A program made the position numbers and the translations under genes. Under the pieces are notes generated by a model. That model made no database searches, was not told the origin of the DNA, and saw nothing but the letters and a program-made list of their open reading frames with translations. Shown here one piece after another: positions 17,307-25,560 of a stretch of DNA of 64,000 nucleotides. Source of the stretch: CALLVY01 sp937899855 (GTDB lineage Bacteria > Bacteroidota > Bacteroidia > Chitinophagales > Saprospiraceae); contig JBCBQC010000011.1 in NCBI GenBank assembly GCA_039820405.1, forward strand, positions 31,933-95,932, given 5' to 3'. The number at the start of each line of letters is the position of its first letter. The first letter of the stretch is position 1.

Positions 17307-18018
17307 TGTGATCTAAAATTTTATTGAGCCCCAGTAGGACTAAATTTGAATTGGTAAATATCTTAGTTTTCAGATGATTCGCCAAAAAATTGGCGTCTCC
17401 ACCTGTTAAAAGCACGTTAATCTTGCCAAATCGGTCGGTGTAGCGGCGGATAAAGCCCTCAATTTCGAAAATCATCCCCCACTGGGCACCGCTGCGCAAG
17501 GAGCTCTGCGTATCCACACCGATCCAGATCGGTGCCGCCTCCGCCTCGACCAGGGGAAGCCGAGCGGTAAAGTGCTGCATAGCTCTTAAACGCATGGACA
17601 TCCCCGGAGAGATGCCTCCCCCGTGATAAATGGCGGCCGCATCCACAAAATCGTAGGTAATACAGGTCCCCGCGTCAATTACTAGACAGTTTTCCCCCGG
17701 AAATTGCTCCGCAGCTCCCACCACCGCGGCGAGCCGATCTACCCCCAACGTCTCGGGGCTGCGGTAGGCATTTTGGATCGGTAGGGGCGTCCGATGATCC
17801 AAACGCAGGTAAGTGGTGCGGGTCTGCAGCTGGGCTTCCACGCCTTCCGGCAAAGCCCCCACCGCCGCCAAGATCACCCTTTGGTAATCATACTTTTGAC
17901 GCCATTCCTCCAAATCCGTCACGCCCCACCGCTCCCGACTCCACTGCTCCCGCAGGGTTCCACCGGCAAACCAGGCCAACTTGGTCCGGGTATTTCCAAT
18001 GTCGATAATCAGGGGCAT
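17287..18018 (-). CDS. coaX: Type III pantothenate kinase
   Basis: Phosphorylates pantothenate in the first step of coenzyme A synthesis. The 243-residue product shows the ASKHA-fold motifs of CoaX: the N-terminal phosphate loop IDIGNTRTKLAWF, the DRLAAVVGA segment, GTCITYDFVD with the catalytic aspartate, GGGISPGMSMR, and LTGGDANFLA near the C-terminus. It lies 42 bases after purH on the same strand and overlaps the following outer membrane protein gene by 20 bases. Confidence 0.95.
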   Translation of the reverse strand: MPLIIDIGNTRTKLAWFAGGTLREQWSRERWGVTDLEEWRQKYDYQRVILAAVGALPEGVEAQLQTRTTYLRLDHRTPLPIQNAYRSPETLGVDRLAAVVGAAEQFPGENCLVIDAGTCITYDFVDAAAIYHGGGISPGMSMRLRAMQHFTARLPLVEAEAAPIWIGVDTQSSLRSGAQWGMIFEIEGFIRRYTDRFGKINVLLTGGDANFLANHLKTKIFTNSNLVLLGLNKILDHNVQLPG

Positions 18019-18060
18019 GGTGAGATAATTTGGGCGTCTGCGAAGCTGGTGACCGAATCG

Positions 18061-19590
18061 TCAGTGTTTGAAATGCCGCGTTCCGGTCATGACCATAGCC
18101 AGATTATTGGCATTGCAATAATCGATGCTTAACTGATCTTTGATCGAGCCACCCGGTTGTATCACGGCCACGATTCCCGCCTCGTGGGCAATCTCGACGC
18201 AATCGGGAAAGGGGAAGAAGGCATCGGAAGCCATCACCGCTCCCTGGAGGTCAAAGCCAAAGTGACGGGCCTTGAGAATGGCCTGCCGCAGGGCATCCAC
18301 CCGGGAGGTTTGGCCACAGCCCATCCCGAGCAATTGCTGGCCACGGGCCAGGACGATGGTATTGGACTTGAGGTGTTTGACGCATTTGTTGGCGAAGACC
18401 AAATCGGGAAGCTGTTCGGCCGTGGGTGCGCGTTCGGTCACCACTTTGAAGTCGTCCGCTCCCTCCATCTTGAGGTCGGTATCCTGCTGGATCACGCCGT
18501 TGAGCAAGCTCTTAAAAGAGGTGGCCGCGACCTGAAAAGCCTTGATCCGCAGGAGGATGCGCTTGGCTTTTTTCTTCAGGTGTTCGAGGGCGTCCGCGTC
18601 AAAGTCGGGGGCGATGAGGACTTCGTAAAACAGCCGGTCGATTTCCTGGGCCGTGGCCAGATCGACGGGCCGGTTGCTGATGAGAATCCCGCCGAAGGCC
18701 GATACGTTGTCGCCGGCCAGGGCCGCTTGCCAGGCTTCCAGGACGCTGGGGCGGGTGGCTACGCCACAGGCATTGGTGTGTTTGAGAACGGCAAAGGTCG
18801 GATCGGCCTCCCGAAATTCCGCCATGAGGTTGACCGCCGCGTCGATGTCGACGAGGTTGTTGTAGGAGATGGCCTTGCCGTTGAGTTGGTCGAAGAGGGC
18901 CGAAAAGTCGCCAAAGAAGACCCCTTCCTGGTGGGGATTCTCGCCGTAGCGGAGCACTTTGGATTGGTGGATGCTGTGCTTGAAGGAGCGCTCGTCGGTG
19001 GCTTCCGCATTGAAGTAGCCAAAGATGGCCGTATCGTAGTGGGAAGAGACGGCGAAGGCACGACGGGCCAGGTCCTTGCGGTCGGCCAGGTCGGTGTGGC
19101 CTTCTTTTTCGCGCAGCAAGTCGAGGATCTGCCCGTAGGCCGCGCGGGAGGGGACCACCACCACGTCGCGGTAGTTTTTGGCGGCCGCCCGAATTAGGGA
19201 AATCCCGCCGATGTCGATCTTTTCGATGATCTGGGCCTCCTCCTGGGTTTGGGCCAGCGTCTCTTCAAAAGGATAAAGGTCGACGATGACCAGGTCGATC
19301 TCGGGAATGTCGTATTCCTCCAACTGCGCCAGGTGCGCCGCTTCCCGACGCGCCAGTAGGCCACCAAAGACCTTGGGGTGGAGCGTCTTGACCCGACCGT
19401 CGAGAATGGAAGGATAGGAGGTGATATTTTCTACCGCCTCCACGGCGATGCCGCGTTGCTCGATAAAGGTTTGCGTCCCCCCGGTGGAGTAAATTTTTAC
19501 GCCCAAGCGGTCCAACTCCCGAATGATGGGTTCCAGTCCTTCCTTGGAGAATACGGAGATCAATGCTGATTTTATCCTTTTTGATGTCAT
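18061..19590 (-). CDS. purH: Bifunctional AICAR transformylase / IMP cyclohydrolase
   Basis: Carries out the last two steps of purine synthesis, formylating AICAR with 10-formyl-THF and closing the ring to IMP. From the ATG at 19590 it has 509 residues beginning MTSKRIKSALISVFSKEGL, the family start. A longer in-frame start at 19635 adds a serine/proline leader and was rejected. The MGS-like cyclohydrolase domain has KIYSTGGTQ and GRVKTLHPKVFGGLLARR. The transformylase domain has VLKHTNACGVA with the catalytic lysine-histidine pair, and DAFFPFPDCVE. CoaX follows 42 bases downstream. Confidence 0.96.
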   Translation of the reverse strand: MTSKRIKSALISVFSKEGLEPIIRELDRLGVKIYSTGGTQTFIEQRGIAVEAVENITSYPSILDGRVKTLHPKVFGGLLARREAAHLAQLEEYDIPEIDLVIVDLYPFEETLAQTQEEAQIIEKIDIGGISLIRAAAKNYRDVVVVPSRAAYGQILDLLREKEGHTDLADRKDLARRAFAVSSHYDTAIFGYFNAEATDERSFKHSIHQSKVLRYGENPHQEGVFFGDFSALFDQLNGKAISYNNLVDIDAAVNLMAEFREADPTFAVLKHTNACGVATRPSVLEAWQAALAGDNVSAFGGILISNRPVDLATAQEIDRLFYEVLIAPDFDADALEHLKKKAKRILLRIKAFQVAATSFKSLLNGVIQQDTDLKMEGADDFKVVTERAPTAEQLPDLVFANKCVKHLKSNTIVLARGQQLLGMGCGQTSRVDALRQAILKARHFGFDLQGAVMASDAFFPFPDCVEIAHEAGIVAVIQPGGSIKDQLSIDYCNANNLAMVMTGTRHFKH

Positions 19591-19955
19591 GATGCGAGAT
19601 GATGATGGTGGAAAAAATGAGGGAAATGCGCACAAAAGCGGGGCAAAAGTACGGAGAAAAGGAAGAACTACAAAGGAGAAATCGGGTGATTCGTGGGCGA
19701 TTTTTTCGCTAGAAACCTGACTTTTAGGAAAAGGAAGGCCGCTGCCAATGCCAGAAATGACTTAACATGAATGACAGAAAGCGACCCACGGGCTTACGGG
19801 TCATTTCGAGTAGCCAATCATACCATTAGGGCCGTCGCCCACTGGGTGACGGTAGCACACGCAAGCTCGGGGTCGCTTTTTATTCTGTACGGCAATTCCG
19901 ACCCGTCACAGTCAGGCGGGCCGCGAAAGGGTCTCCAATCCAAATCCAATGTACT
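19591..19955. other. Intergenic region between purH and the CarboxypepD_reg cassette
   Basis: 365 bases between divergent genes. The first 187 bases hold no recognisable gene and no good TAnnTTTG promoter box. The stretch 19778-19884 folds into a three-stem structure described as a separate entry. The last 70 bases before the first cassette gene are unstructured as far as can be seen. Confidence 0.6.
19778..19884 (+). ncRNA. Candidate structured RNA (three-stem junction with terminal T-run)
   Basis: A 10-bp closing stem AAAGCGACCC (19778-19787) / GGGTCGCTTT (19870-19879) encloses a bulged stem GGCTTAC (19791-19797) / GTAGCC (19810-19815) and a strong hairpin CCGTCGCCC (19832-19840) / GGGTGACGG (19844-19852) with a 3-nt loop. 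The closing stem runs into TTTTTATTC on the plus strand, as an intrinsic terminator would. It lies 77 bases before a tandem gene cassette, so it could be a small RNA, a leader element or an elaborate terminator. It matches no riboswitch class recognisable by eye. Confidence 0.4.
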
Positions 19956-20432
19956 ATGAAATATCCTTGTCTTTTATTTTTACTACTGACCAGTAGCTTA
20001 GTCCACGCTCAGGCCACGCTGTACGGCAAGGTGACCGATGAGGAGACGGAGGAGGAATTGATCGGGGCCAATGTCATTGCTTACCAAAATGGCGTTATCG
20101 TCAGTGGGACTTCGACCGATTTTGATGGAAATTATCAGCTGGAACTCGATCCGGGGATTTACCACTTGGAGGTGCGCTACGTTGGCTATCCGTCGTCGAC
20201 CGTCGATGGTGTGCTGGTAAAAGAGGGGCAGCGGCAGCAATGGGATGTAGGTTTGGGGAGGGTAATGGAGCCCATTATAATTTCTTATTATATGGTGATC
20301 CATAAGGTTCCGTTGCTGCAAGTGGATGCGGCGGGGCCGACGCCGATTAGTGATCAGAAAATTGAGCGGCAGCCGGTGAAGGAGGTGCGGGAGTTGATGG
20401 TGAATTTTCCGGGGGTGTCGGTGGGGAGGTAA
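19956..20432 (+). CDS. Secreted CarboxypepD_reg-like protein, cassette member 1
   Basis: 158 residues. Signal peptide MKYPCLLFLLLTSSLVHAQ, then a CarboxypepD_reg-like beta-sandwich (about 20-105: ATLYGKVTDEETEEELIGAN, STDFDGNYQLELDPGIYHLE, VRYVGY). A linker carrying HKVPLLQVDAAG follows and the protein ends with ERQPVKEVRELMVNFPGVSVGR-type plug-onset sequence. In TonB-dependent receptors of this phylum the same order of parts leads into the plug and a 600-residue barrel, but here the protein stops at the first few plug residues. It is the first of seven tandem paralogues. Role unknown; an extracellular or periplasmic binding module is inferred. Confidence 0.82.
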   Translation: MKYPCLLFLLLTSSLVHAQATLYGKVTDEETEEELIGANVIAYQNGVIVSGTSTDFDGNYQLELDPGIYHLEVRYVGYPSSTVDGVLVKEGQRQQWDVGLGRVMEPIIISYYMVIHKVPLLQVDAAGPTPISDQKIERQPVKEVRELMVNFPGVSVGR

Positions 20433-20562
20433 GGCTTGGGGGACGTGGGAGGCTTGGGGGACTTGGGGGCGTGAGGGTTTCGCAGAGTTGCACGGAGGAG
20501 CGCTGAGGGACGCAGAGGGGGGAGTGTGGAGGACGGGAGTAAATGCTTTTAATTGAGAACGT
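20433..20562 (+). other. G-rich intergenic spacer with GCAGAG-type repeats
   Basis: The spacer is strongly G-biased on the plus strand. It holds two near copies of GGCTTGGGGGAC (from 20433 and 20451) and a run of GCAGAG/GGAGGAG-like words (about 20477-20522) that resemble short interspersed repeats seen in other bacterial genomes. A related G-rich spacer lies at 21088-21180. Confidence 0.45.
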
Positions 20563-21087
20563 ATGAAGATTTGGTTGGTCTTATTTTGTCTATTGGGTGG
20601 GGATGGTTTCTTGGTGGCGCAGCCGGGCTTGCGTTTGGAGGTGCGGGATGCGGGGAGTAATGCGGTAGTGTCGGGGGCGGAGGTGGAAATCCTTCAGCGG
20701 GGGGTGCGGATGGGTGAGTGGCGGACGGATGCCGCGGGGCTTTGTCTGATGGAGCTCGATCCGGTGGAGTGCTGTGTGAGGATTCGGCATCCCGATTACG
20801 AAAGTGCGGAGATCGTTGGGGTCTTGATCCGACAGGAGGGGTTTAGCCGGATGACGGTGGTGTTGGATGCTGTCGTTACGACCGTCGATACTATCGTAGA
20901 AGCGCCCATCGTCCTTTCTGGTCCAGAGGAACGACCGAGTACGAGGTTTGATGCAAATACCATTGAGGCTTGGGATTCTACACAGCGGGCGAAGGCGTTA
21001 GAGGCCTTATCGGTGTGGAGTAAGCTTATGGAGGAGGAGCGGAGGAAGCGGGAGGCGGAAGAGAAGCAAGCAGAAGAGCGGAAGTGA
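20563..21087 (+). CDS. Secreted CarboxypepD_reg-like protein, cassette member 2 (divergent tail)
   Basis: 174 residues. Signal MKIWLVLFCLLGGDGFLVAQ, then the sandwich domain (LRLEVRDAGSNAVVSGAEVE, TDAAGLCLMELDPVECCVRI). The expected VPLI linker and PGVS ending are missing. Instead there is SGPEERPSTRFDANTIEAWD and a highly charged helical tail rich in E, R and K (EERRKREAEEKQAEERK). This copy therefore kept the secreted domain but lost or replaced the conserved ending. Base composition is G-rich like the flanking spacers. No function can be assigned. Confidence 0.72.
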   Translation: MKIWLVLFCLLGGDGFLVAQPGLRLEVRDAGSNAVVSGAEVEILQRGVRMGEWRTDAAGLCLMELDPVECCVRIRHPDYESAEIVGVLIRQEGFSRMTVVLDAVVTTVDTIVEAPIVLSGPEERPSTRFDANTIEAWDSTQRAKALEALSVWSKLMEEERRKREAEEKQAEERK

Positions 21088-21193
21088 AGACTTGGGGAGC
21101 GGGAGGGGGTCGCAGCGTTGTGAGAAGGAGTGCGGAGAGATGCAGCGGGGGGAGGTTCGCAGCGGCGAATATACACGAGTAAACTGAAGTAGC

Positions 21194-21673
21194 ATGAAAA
21201 TTTGGTATAGCCTATTTTGCTGGTTTTGGCTGGGTCCGCTCGCCTTGGCTCAGGGCGAGTTGCGGTTGGAGGTCGTGGATGGCGTCAGTGGGGAGACCTT
21301 GCTGATGGCGGAGGTCAGGGTGTTTGAACAAGAGCGCTTGATCGCGGAACTGATAATGGATGTGGATGGCCGCGGCAGTTGTTATCTCGAACCCGGGGAG
21401 TACCGGGTGCGGGTGGATTATCCCGGTTATTGGACCGGATGTGTCAAAGGGGTTTTGATGGGGGAAGGGGCTGGAAGACTGTTGACGGTGAATATGGCGG
21501 CCATAGCGGATTATCCTTATCCGTCCGTGAAGCATCCTTACCGTGGCTCGGGCATGGTCATTGCCCCGCCGGGCGAACAGCGGCGGATACCGGTGAAACG
21601 GCCCTACGGAATGCGTCCTGAGCTGGTGGATGTTTTATCGAAGATTGCGGTGGGCTTGAAGCGGGGGAGGTGA
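21194..21673 (+). CDS. Secreted CarboxypepD_reg-like protein, cassette member 3
   Basis: 159 residues with signal MKIWYSLFCWFWLGPLALAQ, nearly the same MKIW start as members 2 and 4. The domain reads LRLEVVDGVSGETLLMAEVR and LEPGEYRVRVDYPGY. The linker is proline and tyrosine rich (ADYPYPSVKHPYRG) and the end RPELVDVLSKIAVGLKRGR is a diverged version of the conserved plug-onset tail. Like its neighbours it would be exported to the periplasm or beyond. Function unknown. Confidence 0.75.
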   Translation: MKIWYSLFCWFWLGPLALAQGELRLEVVDGVSGETLLMAEVRVFEQERLIAELIMDVDGRGSCYLEPGEYRVRVDYPGYWTGCVKGVLMGEGAGRLLTVNMAAIADYPYPSVKHPYRGSGMVIAPPGEQRRIPVKRPYGMRPELVDVLSKIAVGLKRGR

Positions 21674-21741
21674 CGGGGAGAAAGGCGCAGTGGAGGACGT
21701 GGGAAGTAAAGATAAAAAGCTAAGACTAGAAATAGTTGACT

Positions 21742-22233
21742 ATGAAAATTTGGTACAGCGTATTGTGTTCAGTATTGGTTTGTGGGGCCTCTTGGGGGCA
21801 GCCACTCCTGAGGGGGAGCGTCGTGGATCAAGGGAGCGGGGAGCCGCTAATCGGGACCAACGTGATCGCCTATCGGGCGGGGACGTTTGTAGCCGGGGCG
21901 GCCACTGATTTTGAGGGGTGGTTTTCCATCCCACTGAGCCCCGGCACTTACGACCTGGAGGTTTCTTTCGTCGGCTACCGTACCCAACGAATCGAAGGGG
22001 TACGCATCGTGGAGGGACGAAGTGGCGATTTGGACACCCCACTGCAGATCGAGATGTCGATGGGGGTCCTCCCCCGCCCCCTATACCACCCCGAGTACCG
22101 CATCCCGCTCATCAGCCACCACGACCCCGGAGCGGCTCAGCAGCTGATCACGGGACCGCAGATCGAAGACCTGCCCGTCAAGGCCATTTCGGATATTGTC
22201 CGGGGCTTTCCCGGGGTGTCGGTGAGCCGATGA
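21742..22233 (+). CDS. Secreted CarboxypepD_reg-like protein, cassette member 4
   Basis: 163 residues from the ATG at 21742 (MKIWYSVLCSVLVCGASWGQ signal). A TTG two codons upstream is possible but less likely. The domain is canonical: LLRGSVVDQGSGEPLIGTNV, TDFEGWFSIPLSPGTYDLEV, SFVGYRTQRIEGV. The linker has PEYRIPLISHHDPG and the C-terminus is PVKAISDIVRGFPGVSVSR, the clearest example of the plug-onset motif in the cassette. It lies 68 bases after member 3. Confidence 0.82.
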   Translation: MKIWYSVLCSVLVCGASWGQPLLRGSVVDQGSGEPLIGTNVIAYRAGTFVAGAATDFEGWFSIPLSPGTYDLEVSFVGYRTQRIEGVRIVEGRSGDLDTPLQIEMSMGVLPRPLYHPEYRIPLISHHDPGAAQQLITGPQIEDLPVKAISDIVRGFPGVSVSR

Positions 22234-22292
22234 AATAGTGATCCAATAGAGCTACCTACCAATAGCCATGTAAACTTAAACGCAGCCACAAC

Positions 22293-22841
22293 ATGAAGAT
22301 GATATTACTTTTCCTTTCCTTACTCTCGGGACCCACCCTCCTATCGGGACAGTCCTCCGTGAAAATACGGGTACAAGATAAGCACACTCGCGAACCGCTC
22401 CTCATGGCCCAGGTGACCATCTACCACAATGGCACTTTTTACCAAAGCGGAGCTACGGACTTCGATGGGCAATTCAACGTTCAACTTCCCACCGGGAAGT
22501 ACCTTTTCGAAGCGCATATCCCGGGCTACGCCATGCAGCACCTGATCGACGTAGCCGTCCAGGGAGACGAAACCTTGGAACTGCACTTTTTCCTACAAGA
22601 ATTACCGGTGGAGCACCCATCGGATCCCGTCTACCCGCATGTTGCTGCGTCCCCCAATACCCAATCCGCACTGGGCCAACTGCCGGCCCATCGCTACCCC
22701 CTGGCGGGTAGCGCAGCGGTCAGCACGACGGCTTCCGGTCTCGCCTCCCCCCGTAACGAGAACCCATTCCGCCAAGCCCCCGTCAAGGAAATCAGGGATT
22801 TCGTCCGCTATATGCCGGGCATCAGTATCGATAAAAAATAG
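22293..22841 (+). CDS. Secreted CarboxypepD_reg-like protein, cassette member 5
   Basis: 182 residues. Signal MKMILLFLSLLSGPTLLSGQ, sandwich domain (VKIRVQDKHTREPLLMAQVT, ATDFDGQFNVQLPTGKYLFE) and a longer low-complexity linker (about 110-155, rich in A, P and S). It ends APVKEIRDFVRYMPGISIDKK, keeping the tail motif with PGIS in place of PGVS. From this copy on, coding-strand composition returns to the C-rich style of the rest of the window. Confidence 0.8.
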   Translation: MKMILLFLSLLSGPTLLSGQSSVKIRVQDKHTREPLLMAQVTIYHNGTFYQSGATDFDGQFNVQLPTGKYLFEAHIPGYAMQHLIDVAVQGDETLELHFFLQELPVEHPSDPVYPHVAASPNTQSALGQLPAHRYPLAGSAAVSTTASGLASPRNENPFRQAPVKEIRDFVRYMPGISIDKK

Positions 22842-22877
22842 GGGACGAGAACTAAACACTGCCACAAATACCGGACG

Positions 22878-23390
22878 ATGCAAAAGTCACTCCTGGCCTT
22901 AAAAATCTGCGCGCTACTGCTCCTGAGCAGTTGGACCACCCCCACCGCTTTCGGGCAAGTGGACACCCTCCAGGGCCAGGTAAGGGATAAAGAAACGCGG
23001 GAGGTCGTGATGGGGGCTACCCTGCACTTTTCCCAGAATCACCACCGGGTCGACAGTACCCGCACCGACTATCGTGGCCAGTACACCATCGCATTGGCCC
23101 CCGGCACCTACGAGGTCGAAGTCGCTTACGTGGGCTGTAGGCCCCAAACGTATACGACGGTAATCACGGCGGGAGCACTGACGCGTCAAGATTTTGAACT
23201 AGACATTTGGAAAGACATTTCACTGATCCTGGTAAACGTACGCTACATAAACATTCCGATTATTGACGTCGGAGGACACGAAGGGGTCAATTCTACTTCT
23301 GTCAACCGGCGGAGCATCGAGGGCGGTCCTCACAAACGCATCGACGAAATCGTACGGAATACCGCGGCGGGGCTGAGTCGCGGGCATTGA
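22878..23390 (+). CDS. Secreted CarboxypepD_reg-like protein, cassette member 6
   Basis: 170 residues. Signal MQKSLLALKICALLLLSSWTTPTAFGQ, sandwich domain (LQGQVRDKETREVVMGATLH, TDYRGQYTIALAPGTYEVEV, AYVGCRPQTY). The linker carries RYINIPIIDVGGHEGVNSTS, matching the VPLI-x-x-D pattern, and the tail is HKRIDEIVRNTAAGLSRGH. TAAGLS resembles the TTAGVS seen in full-length receptors. Spaced 36 bases from member 5. Function unknown. Confidence 0.8.
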   Translation: MQKSLLALKICALLLLSSWTTPTAFGQVDTLQGQVRDKETREVVMGATLHFSQNHHRVDSTRTDYRGQYTIALAPGTYEVEVAYVGCRPQTYTTVITAGALTRQDFELDIWKDISLILVNVRYINIPIIDVGGHEGVNSTSVNRRSIEGGPHKRIDEIVRNTAAGLSRGH

Positions 23391-23517
23391 ATCTTTACTC
23401 ATTCCGAAGCAACACGTTTGGTAGCAATGGCTAAGCACGGGCTCCCCCAAAGATCAGGGAGCACCGGGGCCAGCCGACGGCCCAAACGAGAGCTACCCTT
23501 TATTAAAAAAATAAGCG

Positions 23518-25560
23518 ATGAAAAAATACAGATCCATTCCACTGCTGTTTTGCTTGTACTTACTCGCCAACGTGCCAGTAAGCTGGGCGGAGCTGGTACC
23601 CAAACCCGAGTCCGGCATCGAAGGGGTCGTCTTTGACGGCGTCGCCAATGCCCCCTTCCCCGATGCCCACGTGGTGGCCTACCGCAAAGACCAGTACGTG
23701 GACGGTGCCGTGACCAACCACCGGGGCTTTTACCAACTGTCCCTCAAACCGGGCAAGTACGATTTGGTCGTCACCTACATCGGTTGCACCGACCAGAAGC
23801 TGACCGGAGTTTCCGTCCGGGCCCAGCAGTATACCGAGGTGAATGTGGACTTGGGGAGCCCAAGCGGCGGAATCGAACTCAGCACCATTATCGTACGGGA
23901 ATTTGAGGTGCCGCTGATTGAGCAGGACCACAGCAGCTGTGGCTCCATCGTGGGGCACGGCCTCAATAAGGTGGAGGAGCAAGACCTTATTTTTGATGGG
24001 GTCCAGTCGCATTGTGATCCAATCCAATTGCGTCTGGGGGGCACCCCCGCCGAGTTTTCCGATCCCGTCGCCATCGACGCTCCCAAAAATCCAAGCGCCC
24101 CACTCCCCGACCCCATTGACCACCGGGAAGAATACCAGGTCATCGCCGAAACCGATTTCGTCAGCCCCCGCCGGGAAATTTTTTCCACCTTTTCCATCGA
24201 CGTCGACCGGGCCGCCTACGGCATCATCCGACGCGATATTCAACGGGGCATTCCACCCGCCGCCAACGCCGCCCGTACCGAAGAGATGGTCAATTATTTT
24301 GACTACCAATATCCTTCCCCCCAGGCTGGGGAGCCCTTCGCCATCTACACCGAGGTCCATCACTGCCCTTGGAATCGGGACCACCAGCTGCTGCACATCG
24401 GTTTGCAAGGGCGGGAGCTAGATTGGTCGACAGCCCCTCCCAACAACCTGGTTTTTTTGATCGACGTATCGGGATCGATGCGGGCACCGAACAAACTACC
24501 CCTCCTCCAGTCCGCCTTTAAGCTCTTGATTCAACAACTGCGTCCTCAGGATCGCGTGTCGATCGTGGTCTACGCCGGGGCGGCGGGTTTGGTATTGCCA
24601 CCGACGGCGGGGTCAGCAAGTGCCACCATCCAGGCCGCGTTGGATACCTTGCGGGCGGGTGGATCGACGGGCGGAGCGGCGGGCATTCAACTGGCATACC
24701 AGGTTGCCAAGGAGCAGTTTATCGAGGGGGGTAACAACCGGGTCATCCTGGCCACCGATGGTGATTTTAACGTAGGAGCTTCCAGCCCTCAGGCCCTGGA
24801 AGACTTGATTGTCGAAAAGCGAGGGGAGCGCATCTTTTTGACGGTCTTGGGCTTTGGCTACGGCAACCTAAAGGACAACCGACTCGAAACCCTCGCCGAC
24901 CGGGGTAATGGCAATTACGCCTTTATCGACAGCGAGCGGGAAGCTCACAAAATCTTCGTCCGCGAACTCACGGGGACCCTCGTGACCATCGCCAAGGACG
25001 TCAAGGCTCAAGTCATTTTTGATCCGCAGCAAGTGCGAGCCTACCGCCTGATTGGTTACGAAAATCGCCGGCTCGCCCCGGAAGACTTTGCCGATGATGC
25101 CATCGACGCGGGTGAGCTGGGGGCCGGACATACCGTGACGGCACTTTACGAAATCATTCCCACTACGCCCATTTCCCCAACCCGGAGGGCCAAGCCCTTG
25201 GACATCTGCCCCGTCGACGGCCTTCCCAAGCGGTACGCCAGTTCCACCCGCCGGGTCCCGACCCTGGCCACCCTCAACCTGCGCTACAAGGCCCCCGATG
25301 GCGAGCGCAGCCAACTGCTTCAAACAACAATTCCCTACCCCCAGAGCATGGGGCAGCCGACGGAGCGCTACCGCTTCGCCGCAGCGGTGGCGGGTTTTAG
25401 TCTGCTCCTGCGCGACTCTAAGTACCGGGGAGACGCCAAGCTGGAGCTGGTGAGCGAGCTGGCCCGCGGCAGTCTGGGGGCGGATCCCTACGGCGATCGC
25501 GCCAATTTTGTGAAGCTGGTGGAGACGTACCGGGATCTGGGCCTGACGAGTAGCAAATAA
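23518..25560 (+). CDS. VWA-domain protein (YfbK-like) with N-terminal CarboxypepD_reg module, cassette member 7
   Basis: 680 residues. After a signal peptide ending near AELVPKP, a CarboxypepD_reg domain (about 30-115) is homologous to the six preceding small proteins and keeps the REFEVPLIEQDHSSCG linker. Then follow the YfbK-type N-terminal region (SPRREIFSTFSIDVDRAAYG, EEMVNYFDYQYP), a VWA domain with the metal-binding MIDAS start LIDVSGSM near 318, STGGAAGI and ATDGDFNVG, and the C-terminal DUF3520-type region (RYRFAAAVAGFSLLLRDSKY). VWA proteins of this type bind ligands through a divalent metal. The fusion suggests that the small cassette proteins are functional partners or duplicated sensors. 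A terminator-like hairpin follows at 25722. Confidence 0.88.
   Translation: MKKYRSIPLLFCLYLLANVPVSWAELVPKPESGIEGVVFDGVANAPFPDAHVVAYRKDQYVDGAVTNHRGFYQLSLKPGKYDLVVTYIGCTDQKLTGVSVRAQQYTEVNVDLGSPSGGIELSTIIVREFEVPLIEQDHSSCGSIVGHGLNKVEEQDLIFDGVQSHCDPIQLRLGGTPAEFSDPVAIDAPKNPSAPLPDPIDHREEYQVIAETDFVSPRREIFSTFSIDVDRAAYGIIRRDIQRGIPPAANAARTEEMVNYFDYQYPSPQAGEPFAIYTEVHHCPWNRDHQLLHIGLQGRELDWSTAPPNNLVFLIDVSGSMRAPNKLPLLQSAFKLLIQQLRPQDRVSIVVYAGAAGLVLPPTAGSASATIQAALDTLRAGGSTGGAAGIQLAYQVAKEQFIEGGNNRVILATDGDFNVGASSPQALEDLIVEKRGERIFLTVLGFGYGNLKDNRLETLADRGNGNYAFIDSEREAHKIFVRELTGTLVTIAKDVKAQVIFDPQQVRAYRLIGYENRRLAPEDFADDAIDAGELGAGHTVTALYEIIPTTPISPTRRAKPLDICPVDGLPKRYASSTRRVPTLATLNLRYKAPDGERSQLLQTTIPYPQSMGQPTERYRFAAAVAGFSLLLRDSKYRGDAKLELVSELARGSLGADPYGDRANFVKLVETYRDLGLTSSK

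Noticed and set aside
19778..19884. Possible tRNA
   Set aside because: The folded element has three stems but lacks the T-loop, anticodon arm proportions and CCA end of a tRNA.
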